A stretch of DNA of 64,000 bases from CAKRJP01 sp963634745 (GTDB lineage: Bacteria; Bacillota; Clostridia; Lachnospirales; Lachnospiraceae): contig CAVHCX010000012.1 in assembly GCA_963634745.1 (NCBI GenBank), positions 16,608 to 80,607 on the forward strand, written 5' to 3'. The first letter of the stretch is position 1, and each line of letters opens with the position of its first letter. Shown here in pieces: positions 1-8,040 of this stretch. The notes beneath the pieces were generated by a model that ran no database searches, had not been told where the DNA came from, and worked only from the letters and a program-made list of their open reading frames with translations. A program made the position numbers and the translations under genes.

Positions 1-372
1 ATTAAAAAGCTTTTTATTTAAGACAAAGAAGGCAGCCAAGGGCAGAATGATCATGAGCACATAGGATAAAATCTTTTCCGGAACCAATAAAGAAATTTTG
101 GCACCTATAGAGGACCCGATAATGGCTGCCAGCACCGAAGGAATTGCCAGCTTTACATTAATTAATTTTGCCTTTGCAAACCGGTAGGTGGCCAGGCCGG
201 TTCCAAAGGTACTGGAAATTTTATTGGTGGCAATTGCTGTATGGGTCGGCAGTCCGGCGATCAGGTAAGCCGGAAGGGAGATTAGGCCGCCGCCACCGCC
301 GATGGCATCCACAAGACCGGCTAGGAAGACAAAAGGACATACAATTAGATAGGTATGAAAGCTTAGATTCAT
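1..372 (-). CDS. TSUP (TauE/SafE) family permease, 3' part missing
   Basis: This is the N-terminal 124 residues of a membrane permease of the sulfite exporter TauE/SafE (TSUP) family; the rest lies beyond the left edge of the window. The glycine-rich GGGGGLISLP motif near residues 23-32 follows the first transmembrane helix, as is usual in the family, and further hydrophobic helices follow. The ATG at 372 is preceded by a GGAGAAC ribosome-binding site. TSUP proteins move sulfite, sulfonates or other small anions, but the substrate cannot be read here. A second TSUP gene lies at 48986-49885. Confidence 0.85.
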   Translation of the reverse strand, partial: MNLSFHTYLIVCPFVFLAGLVDAIGGGGGLISLPAYLIAGLPTHTAIATNKISSTFGTGLATYRFAKAKLINVKLAIPSVLAAIIGSSIGAKISLLVPEKILSYVLMIILPLAAFFVLNKKLFN

Positions 373-556
373 TTTTAAATGTTCTCCAATCTCTTATAGT
401 TCGCTTCTTTGGGTTTATCCCAGGCAGAATGGCGCAGGAAAAACCCAAGGACTTTTAATTATAGCATAAGAGAAGAAAAAGAAGAAGCTGGCTTTTTTGA
501 TACAATAGGGCTACAAAGTTGATACACACATAAATGACAGGAGGTATAGGAAAGCT

Positions 557-1699
557 ATGAAAGTTGTGATCGCAATTGATTCTTTCAAGGGAAGCATGTC
601 TTCTATGGAAGCTGGGGAGAGTGCCAAGGCTGGAGTAAAGCGAGTTTTCGAGGATGCAGAACTTGTGGTTCGACCCTTGGCTGACGGCGGAGAGGGAACG
701 GTGGATGCCATTGTTTCAGCCTGCCAGGGAAGGACGGTTCAGGTGGATGTTACAGGTCCTGCCGGGAAAAAGGTCAGCTGCCCTTACGGAATTGTGGAAA
801 AGACCCATACGGCTATTATCGAAATGTCCGGGGCAGCAGGAATCACCCAGGTGTCGAGGGAGGAAAAAAATCCACTCTATACAACAAGCTACGGTGTGGG
901 AGAGGTCATCCGGGATGCCATTGAGAAGGGTTGCCGACATTTTGTAGTAGGCATCGGAGGAAGCGCCACCAATGATGGAGGAGTTGGTATGCTTCAGGCC
1001 TTAGGCTTTGATTTTCTGGATGAGAAGGGTCAGGCCATTCCAAGAGGGGCAATCGGATTAAAGGATTTAAAAAGCATTGGAACAGACCATGTGCTTTCAG
1101 ACTTAAAAGATTGTAGCTTTCGCATAGCATGCGATGTAACCAACCCCTTATGTGGTCCTAAGGGGGCCTCAGCGATCTATGGCCCTCAAAAGGGAGCGAC
1201 TCCGGAGATGATTCAGGATATGGACAGGTGGCTCCTAACTTACGCTGGCCTGGCAAAGAAAAAGTTCCCCAATGCAGATGAAAATTATCCGGGAGCAGGG
1301 GCAGCAGGTGGTATGGGATTTGCCTTCCTTAGCTTTTTGGGAGGAAGCCTGGAGTCCGGAATTAAAATCGTTTTGGAGGAAACAGATCTTAAGTCCTATG
1401 TAAAAGATGCTGACCTGGTCATCACAGGAGAAGGCCGATTGGATGGCCAGACCGTCATGGGAAAAGCCCCGATCGGTGTTGCAAGGCTTGCAAAGGAATA
1501 TGGCCTGCCGGTGCTTGGATTTTCCGGCTGTGTGACAGAGGATGCAGTGGCTTGCAATCAAGAAGGAATCGATGCCTTCTTCCCGGTTTTAAGAAAGGTC
1601 ACCAGCCTAGAGGAAGCCTTAGATCCTAAAAATGCCATGAAAAATATGACAGATACAGTGGAGCAGGTATTTCGAACCATTAAAACATTCAGAGCTTAA
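557..1699 (+). CDS. glxK: glycerate 2-kinase (GarK/GlxK type)
   Basis: Glycerate kinase of the type-2 family phosphorylates D-glycerate and so feeds glycerate into glycolysis. The 380-residue length is typical. Family motifs visible in order are DGGEGTVD near residue 43, GIGGSATNDGG near 132, GAGAAGGMGF near 246 and GEGRLDGQT near 291. The ATG is preceded by an AGGAGG site at 540-545. It stands alone between a divergent permease and the PPC-domain gene; no glyoxylate or tartronate genes are nearby, so the glycerate source is unknown. No clear terminator follows. Confidence 0.93.
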   Translation: MKVVIAIDSFKGSMSSMEAGESAKAGVKRVFEDAELVVRPLADGGEGTVDAIVSACQGRTVQVDVTGPAGKKVSCPYGIVEKTHTAIIEMSGAAGITQVSREEKNPLYTTSYGVGEVIRDAIEKGCRHFVVGIGGSATNDGGVGMLQALGFDFLDEKGQAIPRGAIGLKDLKSIGTDHVLSDLKDCSFRIACDVTNPLCGPKGASAIYGPQKGATPEMIQDMDRWLLTYAGLAKKKFPNADENYPGAGAAGGMGFAFLSFLGGSLESGIKIVLEETDLKSYVKDADLVITGEGRLDGQTVMGKAPIGVARLAKEYGLPVLGFSGCVTEDAVACNQEGIDAFFPVLRKVTSLEEALDPKNAMKNMTDTVEQVFRTIKTFRA

Positions 1700-1875
1700 G
1701 TACCATTTATCTGCTCTAAGCTTGTGGCAGACGGTGCGAGGCAAGTTGCTATGAACGGAGCGAACAGGAATTGAGGCCTATCATACATAGGATTTTGCCT
1801 TGATTTTTCATAGGCTTTTAGCTGAAAAAGGTATATAATAAGGCAAAGAATGCATGAAGGAGGATGAAAAAAATC

Positions 1876-2295
1876 ATGGATTATAAAAGATTTGGACATA
1901 CAATTGTAGCTCGCTTAGACAAGGGAGAGGAGATCTTGCAGCAGTTACAGATCATCTCTGAAAAAGAAGAGATTAAGCTGGCCTCGGTATCCGCCCTTGG
2001 AGCCACCAATGATATTACCGTAGGTGTATTTCATACCCAGGAGAAAAAGTACTATGCCAACCATTTTACGGGAGATATGGAGATTGTTTCCCTTACCGGT
2101 ACAGTAAGTACTATGAATGGAGAATATTATGCCCACCTTCACATGAGTGCAGGAGATACAGAAGGCCACGTGGTGGGAGGACATTTAAACGAAGCCATCA
2201 TCAGTGCTACCTGTGAGATGGTCATTCAGATCATTGACGGCGAGGTGGACCGAGAATTCAACCAGGAGGTTGGACTGAATACTTTTAAGTTCTAA
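1876..2295 (+). CDS. PPC/DUF296 domain protein
   Basis: Single-domain PPC (plant and prokaryote conserved, DUF296) protein of 139 residues. The family signature YAHLHMSAGD followed by VVGGHL lies near residues 86-108. Bacterial single-domain members form trimers and are often annotated as DNA-binding because the domain is found in plant AT-hook proteins, but their function is not established. An ATG at 1864 touches the AAGGAGG site at 1857-1863, so the second ATG at 1876, which gives the usual MDYKRFG start, is preferred. It converges on the DUF1275 gene with a shared terminator. Confidence 0.85.
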   Translation: MDYKRFGHTIVARLDKGEEILQQLQIISEKEEIKLASVSALGATNDITVGVFHTQEKKYYANHFTGDMEIVSLTGTVSTMNGEYYAHLHMSAGDTEGHVVGGHLNEAIISATCEMVIQIIDGEVDREFNQEVGLNTFKF

Positions 2296-2310
2296 TAGGA
2301 CTACATAAGA

Positions 2311-2362
2311 AAAAAGAGAGGGCACAGGAGCAACTTTTCAGTCGCTTCTGTGCCCTCTTTGT
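2311..2362. terminator. bidirectional terminator
   Basis: A 15-base stem (AGAGGGCACAGGAGC at 2317-2331 against 2344-2358, one mismatch) has an A-run on its left and T-rich sequence on its right. It can end the PPC gene on the plus strand and the DUF1275 gene on the minus strand. Confidence 0.85.
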
Positions 2363-2363
2363 T

Positions 2364-3065
2364 TTAATGAATCTTACCCTTATATTTTTTTAGAAGTTCT
2401 TCTTCTTCCCTGGCAAACATCATTAGAAAACTTATAAAAAGCAGTCCGCAAGAGAGCCAAATGGTTTTTACTTTCAAGAAAGGAAGAATTTGTCCGCCCA
2501 AGGCAGCGCCTACTCCAAATAATAGAATGATGGCAAAATAGTGCAGGGCCTTTCTAAGATATTCCGGATTTTTTGAATGGACATAATGACAAAAAGAGTC
2601 CATGCCGCTTCGCATATTTCCGATACACATGGTGCTGGAATAGGCATATCCGTTGACCTTACGAAAGGCTTGCACCTGCATAGAGCAGGCCAGGCTTACC
2701 ATGGCATTTGCAATCAGGTTGGCAGTGGAAGTTCTGGGAATAAATCCTACAGCAAATAGCAAAGGAATCTCTACCCCAAGAACCAACTGCCGCCAGTGTA
2801 TAGATATATTTTTATCTTTAAATATGAGACGAATGGATTCGGATATAAAAATCCCTGAAGCGAAAAAGAGAATCGGGACGATATAATGGATGGCCGTCTT
2901 GGGATCTTTTTCGGCAATGCATTGACTCAGTAATACGAAGTTGCCGGTGGCTGCATTGGCAAAAACCTTGCCTCGAAACATGTAGGTGTAGGCGTCCTGT
3001 AAGCCTCCGGACATAGATAGAAAGCAGGCCGTTAGTACGGATTCAGACATTTGATTATTCTTCAT
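2364..3065 (-). CDS. YoaK/DUF1275 family membrane protein
   Basis: Integral membrane protein of 233 residues belonging to the DUF1275 (YoaK) family. The N-terminal pattern SMSGGLQDAYTY followed by ANAATGNF is the family hallmark, and six or so hydrophobic segments follow. Function is not established, although the family is often called a putative small-molecule permease. The ATG at 3065 follows a GAGGGGG site; an upstream in-frame ATG at 3080 would precede that site and has a poorer context. The gene is alone, with the shared terminator at its 3' end. Confidence 0.85.
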   Translation of the reverse strand: MKNNQMSESVLTACFLSMSGGLQDAYTYMFRGKVFANAATGNFVLLSQCIAEKDPKTAIHYIVPILFFASGIFISESIRLIFKDKNISIHWRQLVLGVEIPLLFAVGFIPRTSTANLIANAMVSLACSMQVQAFRKVNGYAYSSTMCIGNMRSGMDSFCHYVHSKNPEYLRKALHYFAIILLFGVGAALGGQILPFLKVKTIWLSCGLLFISFLMMFAREEEELLKKYKGKIH

Positions 3066-3226
3066 GATTTTCCCCCTCATCCTTTGAATAAATCATAGGT
3101 TGCAGGACTTAGATTAAGTCCTTGATCGGCATATAATAAATCCGCCAGAAAGTATTATAGACCCATTAGGGGAATATGAAAAGATGAAGGAAGAATTTGT
3201 TTTCGATAAAATTTCTATATAGTCAT

Positions 3227-3280
3227 AAAAAAAGATAGGGAGGAAATTCTAATTCTGAAACTAGAAATTTCCTCCCTATC
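3227..3280 (-). terminator. terminator of the small membrane gene
   Basis: A GATAGGGAGGAAATT stem at 3234-3248 pairs with 3266-3280. Read on the minus strand it is followed by seven T residues, and it sits just downstream of the 77-residue membrane protein gene. Confidence 0.8.
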
Positions 3281-3296
3281 ATAAATGAATGGGATC

Positions 3297-3530
3297 TTAG
3301 ATATGTCGATATTCGTAAAGAATTGCTCCAAGAAAAGCAAGGACACAACCATAGCCTCCAACGATACAAAGGAGGAAAAGCTTTGAAAGGGACAGGGACA
3401 AAAGCCCATATACAAGGCAGGAAATCATGCTGCCAAGAAGAAATCCCAGGATGCTCATAAGAACTAAAAAAACCATAGGGACTCTTTCTATTTGAAAATG
3501 ATTGCTTAGAATCTTCCATAATTTTGTCAT
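3297..3530 (-). CDS. small hypothetical membrane protein, 77 aa
   Basis: I do not recognise this protein. It is 77 residues long with a basic amphipathic N-terminus (about residues 1-17) and two hydrophobic segments, roughly residues 18-42 and 46-71, ending in the short tail YEYRHI. It has its own terminator downstream, which favours a real gene over the overlapping open frames in this region. The ribosome-binding site AAGAAGG ends 10 bases before the ATG and lies inside a long stem described in the next entry. It could be a toxin-like or stress-response membrane peptide, or a subunit of the neighbouring phosphate cotransporter; nothing in the sequence decides. Confidence 0.55.
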   Translation of the reverse strand: MTKLWKILSNHFQIERVPMVFLVLMSILGFLLGSMISCLVYGLLSLSLSKLFLLCIVGGYGCVLAFLGAILYEYRHI

Positions 3531-3534
3531 AAAA

Positions 3535-3614
3535 AAACTACCTTCTTTCTATGAAATCAATCATATCAAGGAGCTTATTTAAATGGATCTGCTCCTTTGC
3601 TTCGAAGGTAGTTT
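3535..3614 (-). promoter_or_regulatory. three-way-junction leader sequestering a ribosome-binding site
   Basis: An 11-bp perfect outer stem (plus-strand positions 3604-3614 with 3535-3545) encloses two inner hairpins: a 7-bp stem (3568-3574 with 3591-3597) and a 5-bp stem (3550-3554 with 3561-3565). Read on the minus strand, the outer stem ends in a T-run that touches the ATG of the 77-residue gene, and its 3' arm contains that gene's ribosome-binding site. It could be the terminator of the upstream phosphate cotransporter, an attenuator, or both. No known riboswitch consensus is recognised. Confidence 0.5.
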
Positions 3615-3699
3615 ATCAATTGAAAGTTAAATTCGTTTTCTTACTTGCGTTAAAATTTCGTTAAATATATAAAAGTCGATTCTATCTCATACATTTATC

Positions 3700-5508
3700 T
3701 TAGGCATCTAACTGATATTTCTTGCGATATTCCTCTAAAAGAGGCTTGTAGGTTTTTGCAATTGATTTCAGCTTTTCTCTTGCAGCTTCGTCCTCGTCCT
3801 CATCTAAAATAGAAGAGTGGATATGCATATTGGTATCCCCTTCCTCTAATTTCCCGATGGCAGTTGCTGCGCCGGTACAGTGGGCTGTCATACGCTCGAA
3901 GCTGTTTAAAAGATCAGTAAATGCAGTTCCCTGCTTTAGATCGCATTCCCCGTGGCTTAGGCGGGTGACATGATGCATCTTCATATCTTCACCCAAGGCG
4001 GCAACGATGGTGGCAAGAGATCGGATTCTAAAGCGTTTTTCTTCGGAATATTCTTTCAGGGCATCCGCGGTAAGGTCGACGCATTCCTTAACGGCTTCCA
4101 TGATAAGATCCAATTCCTTATTGGCGTCTTCTGACATAACGATCTTGCTCTCGTTGATCTCATTGGTCACCCGGGCTACATTATAAGCATAGTCGCCTAC
4201 ACGCTCTAAGTCGCTGATTACATGAAGGAAAATAGATACCTGTCTGGTCTGGGCTGTATTTAACTCCCTCTTAGAAAGCTGCATGAGATACTCTCCAAGC
4301 TTGGTCTCATACTTGTCAATCAGGTCTTCCTTTGTGACAACCTTGCGATACTTCTCTTGATTAAATTCTTTGACCAATCCCAAAGACCTGCCAACATTTT
4401 TCCGTACATTCTTTCCCATGCCGGTTAAGGCTCTTGCAGACTGAGCTACTGCCAGGGCAGGGTAGGAAAGAAGACGTTCCTCTAAAAGATCGAAATCCGC
4501 GCTGTCAGCCAAATCTTCTAGGTCTTCCTCAGAGTCCTTAATGAGGTAGCATACCAACTTCTCGATTTTAGGAATAAATGGGAAGAGGACGCATACAGTG
4601 GCAGCTCTAAATACAGTATTGGTGATAGCGATCAGTACCGGGCTCATGGTAGTTCCCATAAATGTGAAATGTACCACAGCATTTGTAGCATAGAAAATAC
4701 ATCCCCAGATGATCATACCGAACAAGTCATTTAAAAGATAAACAAGGGCCGTTCTTTGTCCGTTCTTGTTGGCACCGATACCTGAAATAAGTACCGGACA
4801 TGCGGCACCTACACCGATACCAAGAATAATAGGAAAGGCAGTTGCAAAGGTTAAGGATCCTGTTACGGAAAGGGCCTGTAAGATACCTACCGCAGCAGAA
4901 GCGCTCTGCAAAATAGCAGTAAATACAATACCAAGCAAGATACCTGCCAAAGGATTCGAGAACATGGTAAGCATATTGGTGAAGGAAGCGCTTTCCTTTA
5001 AAGGAGATACCGCGCCACTCATGGTTTGCATACCAAACATCAAAATAGAAAATCCCAGCATGATATTTCCCAGGTTTCGGTAGGTGGAACGCTTGGATGC
5101 CATTTTTAAAATAATACCAACAATAGCCACAATCGCGCTAATGGTGGCAGTGGAGAGGATCTTGGCAATTCCACTGGAGCCGTCGATATAGGAAAGACAG
5201 AGAATCCAACCGGTAATACTGGTACCGATGTTAGCACCCATAATAATACCAATGGCCTGGATTAACTTCATCATACCTGAGTTAACAAAACCAACAACCA
5301 TAACGGTGGTAGCGGAAGAGGATTGAATAATAGAAGTAACGATGGTTCCAAGGGCGACTCCTTTAAGGGGTGTGTTGGTCATCTTATAGAGAAAAGACTC
5401 CAACTTGTCACCGGCTACCATCTTCAGTCCGTCTCCCATAAGCTGCATACCAAAAAGGAACAATGCAACTCCGCTGAGTAAGGATAGAATCATTGAAAAA
5501 ATGTCCAT
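3700..5508 (-). CDS. Na+/phosphate cotransporter with C-terminal PhoU domain
   Basis: Sodium-dependent inorganic phosphate cotransporter of the NptA/YjbB family, 602 residues. Two inverted Na/Pi repeats are visible: the first carries QSSSATTVMVVGF near residue 63, the second LQSASAAVGI near residue 200. Residues from about 370 to 600 form a helical PhoU-like cytoplasmic domain, which in related proteins is thought to control transport. The ATG follows a TGGAGG site. No Pst or Pho genes are nearby. Such proteins may act in uptake or in overflow export of phosphate; the direction cannot be told here. Confidence 0.92.
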   Translation of the reverse strand: MDIFSMILSLLSGVALFLFGMQLMGDGLKMVAGDKLESFLYKMTNTPLKGVALGTIVTSIIQSSSATTVMVVGFVNSGMMKLIQAIGIIMGANIGTSITGWILCLSYIDGSSGIAKILSTATISAIVAIVGIILKMASKRSTYRNLGNIMLGFSILMFGMQTMSGAVSPLKESASFTNMLTMFSNPLAGILLGIVFTAILQSASAAVGILQALSVTGSLTFATAFPIILGIGVGAACPVLISGIGANKNGQRTALVYLLNDLFGMIIWGCIFYATNAVVHFTFMGTTMSPVLIAITNTVFRAATVCVLFPFIPKIEKLVCYLIKDSEEDLEDLADSADFDLLEERLLSYPALAVAQSARALTGMGKNVRKNVGRSLGLVKEFNQEKYRKVVTKEDLIDKYETKLGEYLMQLSKRELNTAQTRQVSIFLHVISDLERVGDYAYNVARVTNEINESKIVMSEDANKELDLIMEAVKECVDLTADALKEYSEEKRFRIRSLATIVAALGEDMKMHHVTRLSHGECDLKQGTAFTDLLNSFERMTAHCTGAATAIGKLEEGDTNMHIHSSILDEDEDEAAREKLKSIAKTYKPLLEEYRKKYQLDA

Positions 5509-5720
5509 AGTTTGCCTCCATGACTGGCATTTTCTTTAGAGAAAATACCCTTTAAAAATGTGTTAAAAAAATACCCCACTATCAATAAATATAACATCCA
5601 AAGGAGACTTCGTCTATGAAAAAGTTAATTTTGTGTAATGAGAAAGTAAAATGTAGGAAAAGGAAAATTTCTATTGTGAAAATTGTAAAAGATTGGAGGA
5701 AACACCAGGCTTGTCGCTTG

Positions 5721-5729
5721 TGATATAAT
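5721..5729 (+). promoter_or_regulatory. extended -10 promoter of the threonine aldolase gene
   Basis: TGATATAAT at 5721-5729 is a perfect extended -10 element. No good -35 box is visible. The transcript would start about 25 bases before the aldolase ATG. The rest of the 254-base gap back to 5508 shows only a short basic open frame at 5616-5723. Confidence 0.5.
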
Positions 5730-5761
5730 AAGCAAGATAAGAAAAATCGAAGGAGGAGTCT

Positions 5762-6802
5762 ATGGATTTATTTCATTGTGATTACGGGGAAGGCTGCCAC
5801 CCCAATATATTAAAAGCTTTGGAGGCAAGCAATTTTGAACAGACGGTAGGATATGGAAATGATGAGCACTGTGCCCATGCAAGGGCAATGATTCGGGATC
5901 TTTGCCATGCACCGGAGGCTGACGTGCATTTCCTTGTAGGAGGAACCCAGACAAATACAACGGTTATTGCCTCCGTCCTTAGGCCTTATCAGGGCGTTCT
6001 GTGTGCAGAAAATGGTCATATTAACGTCCACGAGACAGGGGCCATTGAAGCTACAGGACACAAGGTTTTGGCCCTTCCGGCAGTAAATGGAAAGATTCAG
6101 GCAGACCAGATCAAAAAAGCCTGTGTAGACCATGCATCCGATGGAAGCTTTGAGCATATGGTCCAGCCGGGAATGGTATATATCTCTCATCCTACAGAAT
6201 ATGGGACCTTATATAGCCACCGGGAACTAGAAGATATTCATAGGGTCTGCCAAGAGCATGAACTGCCCTTATTTGTTGACGGTGCCCGTTTGGCCTACGG
6301 CCTTATGGCCGAGGATACCGATGTTTCCTTACCGGATTTGGCTAAGTTTTCCGATATCTTCTATATTGGAGGAACAAAAGTTGGGGCCTTATTTGGAGAG
6401 GCAGTGGTCATCACCAATCCGGCCCTTACAAGGGATTTCCGTTATATGATCAAGCAAAGAGGGGGGATGCTGGCAAAAGGACGCCTTCTTGGAATACAAT
6501 TTGAGGAATTAATGAAGGATGGTCTTTACTTTGAACTGGGCCGCCATGCCAACGAAATGGCTTATAGAGTGAGGGACATTTTTAAATCCGCAGGATATGA
6601 AATGCTTTTTGATTCGCCTACGAATCAGCAATTTCCAATTATACCGGACCAGGATTATGAAATCATTCGAAAAACATCTGAGGGAGAGCTTTGGGAGAAA
6701 CTGCCGGATGGAAGATCAGCCATTCGCTTTTGTACCAGCTGGTGTACAAAAAAAGAGGCCCTAGACCGCCTGGAGAAAGCGGTAGACAAAATAAAGAAAT
6801 AA
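5762..6802 (+). CDS. ltaE: threonine aldolase family PLP enzyme
   Basis: Low-specificity L-threonine aldolase family enzyme, 346 residues, expected to cleave L-threonine or allo-threonine to glycine and acetaldehyde using pyridoxal phosphate. The cofactor lysine is K206 in GGTKVGA, and the aspartate of VDGARLAYG near residue 178 should contact the cofactor ring. The length and fold-I aminotransferase layout match the family. An AAGGAGG site precedes the ATG. It is monocistronic, with a strong terminator after it. A related beta-eliminating aldolase of different specificity is possible. Confidence 0.88.
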   Translation: MDLFHCDYGEGCHPNILKALEASNFEQTVGYGNDEHCAHARAMIRDLCHAPEADVHFLVGGTQTNTTVIASVLRPYQGVLCAENGHINVHETGAIEATGHKVLALPAVNGKIQADQIKKACVDHASDGSFEHMVQPGMVYISHPTEYGTLYSHRELEDIHRVCQEHELPLFVDGARLAYGLMAEDTDVSLPDLAKFSDIFYIGGTKVGALFGEAVVITNPALTRDFRYMIKQRGGMLAKGRLLGIQFEELMKDGLYFELGRHANEMAYRVRDIFKSAGYEMLFDSPTNQQFPIIPDQDYEIIRKTSEGELWEKLPDGRSAIRFCTSWCTKKEALDRLEKAVDKIKK

Positions 6803-6818
6803 CAAATAAACAAACAAA

Positions 6819-6852
6819 AAAACTCGCAAGTCAAAAACTTGCGAGTTTTTTT
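6819..6852 (+). terminator. rho-independent terminator
   Basis: ACTCGCAAGT pairs perfectly with ACTTGCGAGT across a five-base loop and is followed by seven T residues. It ends the threonine aldolase gene. The A-run on its left also lets it end the minus-strand tRNA transcript. Confidence 0.9.
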
Positions 6853-6857
6853 AAAAG

Positions 6858-6928
6858 CAGGGGATGAGAGAATCGAACTCCCGCCAAAGGTTTTGGAGAC
6901 CCCTATCATACCACTTGACCAATCCCCT
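6858..6928 (-). tRNA. trnW: tRNA-Trp (CCA anticodon)
   Basis: A 71-base cloverleaf can be folded on the minus strand. The acceptor arms AGGGGAT and ATCCCCT pair fully, the T-arm has GGGAG-TTCGATT-CTCTC, and the anticodon loop CTCCAAA carries CCA (complement at 6894-6896). The discriminator base is G, as usual for tRNA-Trp, and the 3' CCA is not encoded. The anticodon stem contains two G-T pairs. Confidence 0.92.
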
Positions 6929-7030
6929 ATAGATTGTTCTGTGTCCGTGACACTTGGATATATTAGCATATGAATGAAATGAATGTCAAGCAAAAAAATA
7001 GAAAATTTAAAAAATCAAAAATATTTACAA

Positions 7031-7068
7031 ACAATAAGGGGGCTACATGATCATGTATAAGCCCCCTT
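7031..7068 (-). terminator. terminator of the ECF S-component gene
   Basis: AAGGGGGC at 7036-7043 pairs with GCCCCCTT at 7061-7068, enclosing a TACATGATCATGTA palindrome that extends the stem. On the minus strand it is followed by ATTGTTTG. Confidence 0.75.
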
Positions 7069-7102
7069 GTATCGTATTATTTTATTATAAGTTATAAGTG
7101 AT

Positions 7103-7768
7103 TTATTTTGATTCTACGGTGTTAGCTGCGGAAAAATCCATCATACCCATGCGTCTAAATACCAAGACCAGGGCCTTTCCAATAGCCAATACTAAGATAG
7201 CAGCAGCAATTGCCTCAGGAATACCGGAAGCAGTTACGGTTCCCATAACCAATCCCCAAACAGCAGTAACGGCTACATCTTTTGCTTCCGCATACTGTTT
7301 TGCAAACAGAAGATAGATGCTTCCCATTACAGTGATGGTATTTACCATGGAACCTGCAAATCCAACGATCGGAAGGGCAATCACGTCATTTACCTTTAAA
7401 TTTTTAAATAAAATCCATAACCAACCGGCAGCAATACCAATCAGCATCCGGCATCCTACAGATACCCAGATAGCTTTGATCGCCCCGGGAATTCCTGAAG
7501 TGCTCATAAAGGGTGAAAATGCAAAGGATAATAAGGTAGGTGCCATGGTGTTGCTGATTAAAGAGCACATACCGAAGACAAATCCTAAAATTCCACCGGC
7601 CATTGGTCCAAGCAAAATAGCTCCGATGATTACAGGGATGTGTACAGTTGTAGCCTTAATAATTGGAAGCTGTATCATACCAAGCGGCGTATTAGCCAGT
7701 ACGATTACAATGGCTGCCATAAGTGCCACGCTTACCATCCAACGAGTGTCATGTTTTTGGTTCTTCAT
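7103..7768 (-). CDS. ECF transporter S component
   Basis: Substrate-binding membrane subunit of an energy-coupling factor transporter, 221 residues with about six hydrophobic helices. The segment TTVHIPVIIGAILLGP near residues 40-55, followed by a glycine-rich helix, is typical of the ECF-S family (PF12822). The shared EcfA/EcfT energizing module is not in the window, which fits a group-II ECF arrangement. The substrate is uncertain. The sequence resembles pantothenate-type S components, but I would not assign it. The ATG follows a GGAGG site, and a promoter lies just upstream. Confidence 0.82.
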   Translation of the reverse strand: MKNQKHDTRWMVSVALMAAIVIVLANTPLGMIQLPIIKATTVHIPVIIGAILLGPMAGGILGFVFGMCSLISNTMAPTLLSFAFSPFMSTSGIPGAIKAIWVSVGCRMLIGIAAGWLWILFKNLKVNDVIALPIVGFAGSMVNTITVMGSIYLLFAKQYAEAKDVAVTAVWGLVMGTVTASGIPEAIAAAILVLAIGKALVLVFRRMGMMDFSAANTVESK

Positions 7769-7826
7769 TATTCAATTCCTCCTTGTTATCATTCCGGACA
7801 ACCCGGATACAATACAATACCGAGAC

Positions 7827-7855
7827 ATTATATCATCCTAATTTGCCTGCCTCAA
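7827..7855 (-). promoter_or_regulatory. promoter of the ECF S-component gene
   Basis: On the minus strand TTGAGG and a perfect TATAAT are separated by 17 bases. The short TCCGG/CCGGA hairpin between the promoter and the gene is too small to call a riboswitch. Confidence 0.7.
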
Positions 7856-7967
7856 GTGAAAAACAAGCAGAAAGATGTACAAAAATCAGTCCAATGATTT
7901 GTGCTTTTTTGCGGTCTGAAATCAGGGGAATCATAGCGAAAAGATGATAGAGGTCCTATAGAAATAT

Positions 7968-7996
7968 TTGCATGGAAAGAAGGATTCGTGTATTAT
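7968..7996 (+). promoter_or_regulatory. promoter of the AAA+ ATPase gene
   Basis: TTGCAT and TATTAT are separated by 17 bases, giving a transcript start near 8003 and a short leader before the ATG at 8041. Confidence 0.6.
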
Positions 7997-8040
7997 AGGC
8001 ACTGTAGAATTTTAAAGAATCAACAAAGGAGTTAAAAGCT

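Noticed and set aside
168..458. A 96-codon plus-strand open frame at the left edge
   Set aside because: It is antisense to the TSUP permease, whose translation has clear family motifs and a good ribosome-binding site; the plus-strand product is Arg/Trp-rich and unlike any protein.
3215..3519. Two other minus-strand frames overlapping the 77-residue membrane ORF
   Set aside because: Both run through the terminator at 3234-3280, and neither has a ribosome-binding site as well placed as the 77-residue frame.
7317..7841. A 174-codon plus-strand open frame
   Set aside because: It is the antisense of the ECF S-component gene, which has a promoter, ribosome-binding site and membrane-protein composition on the minus strand.
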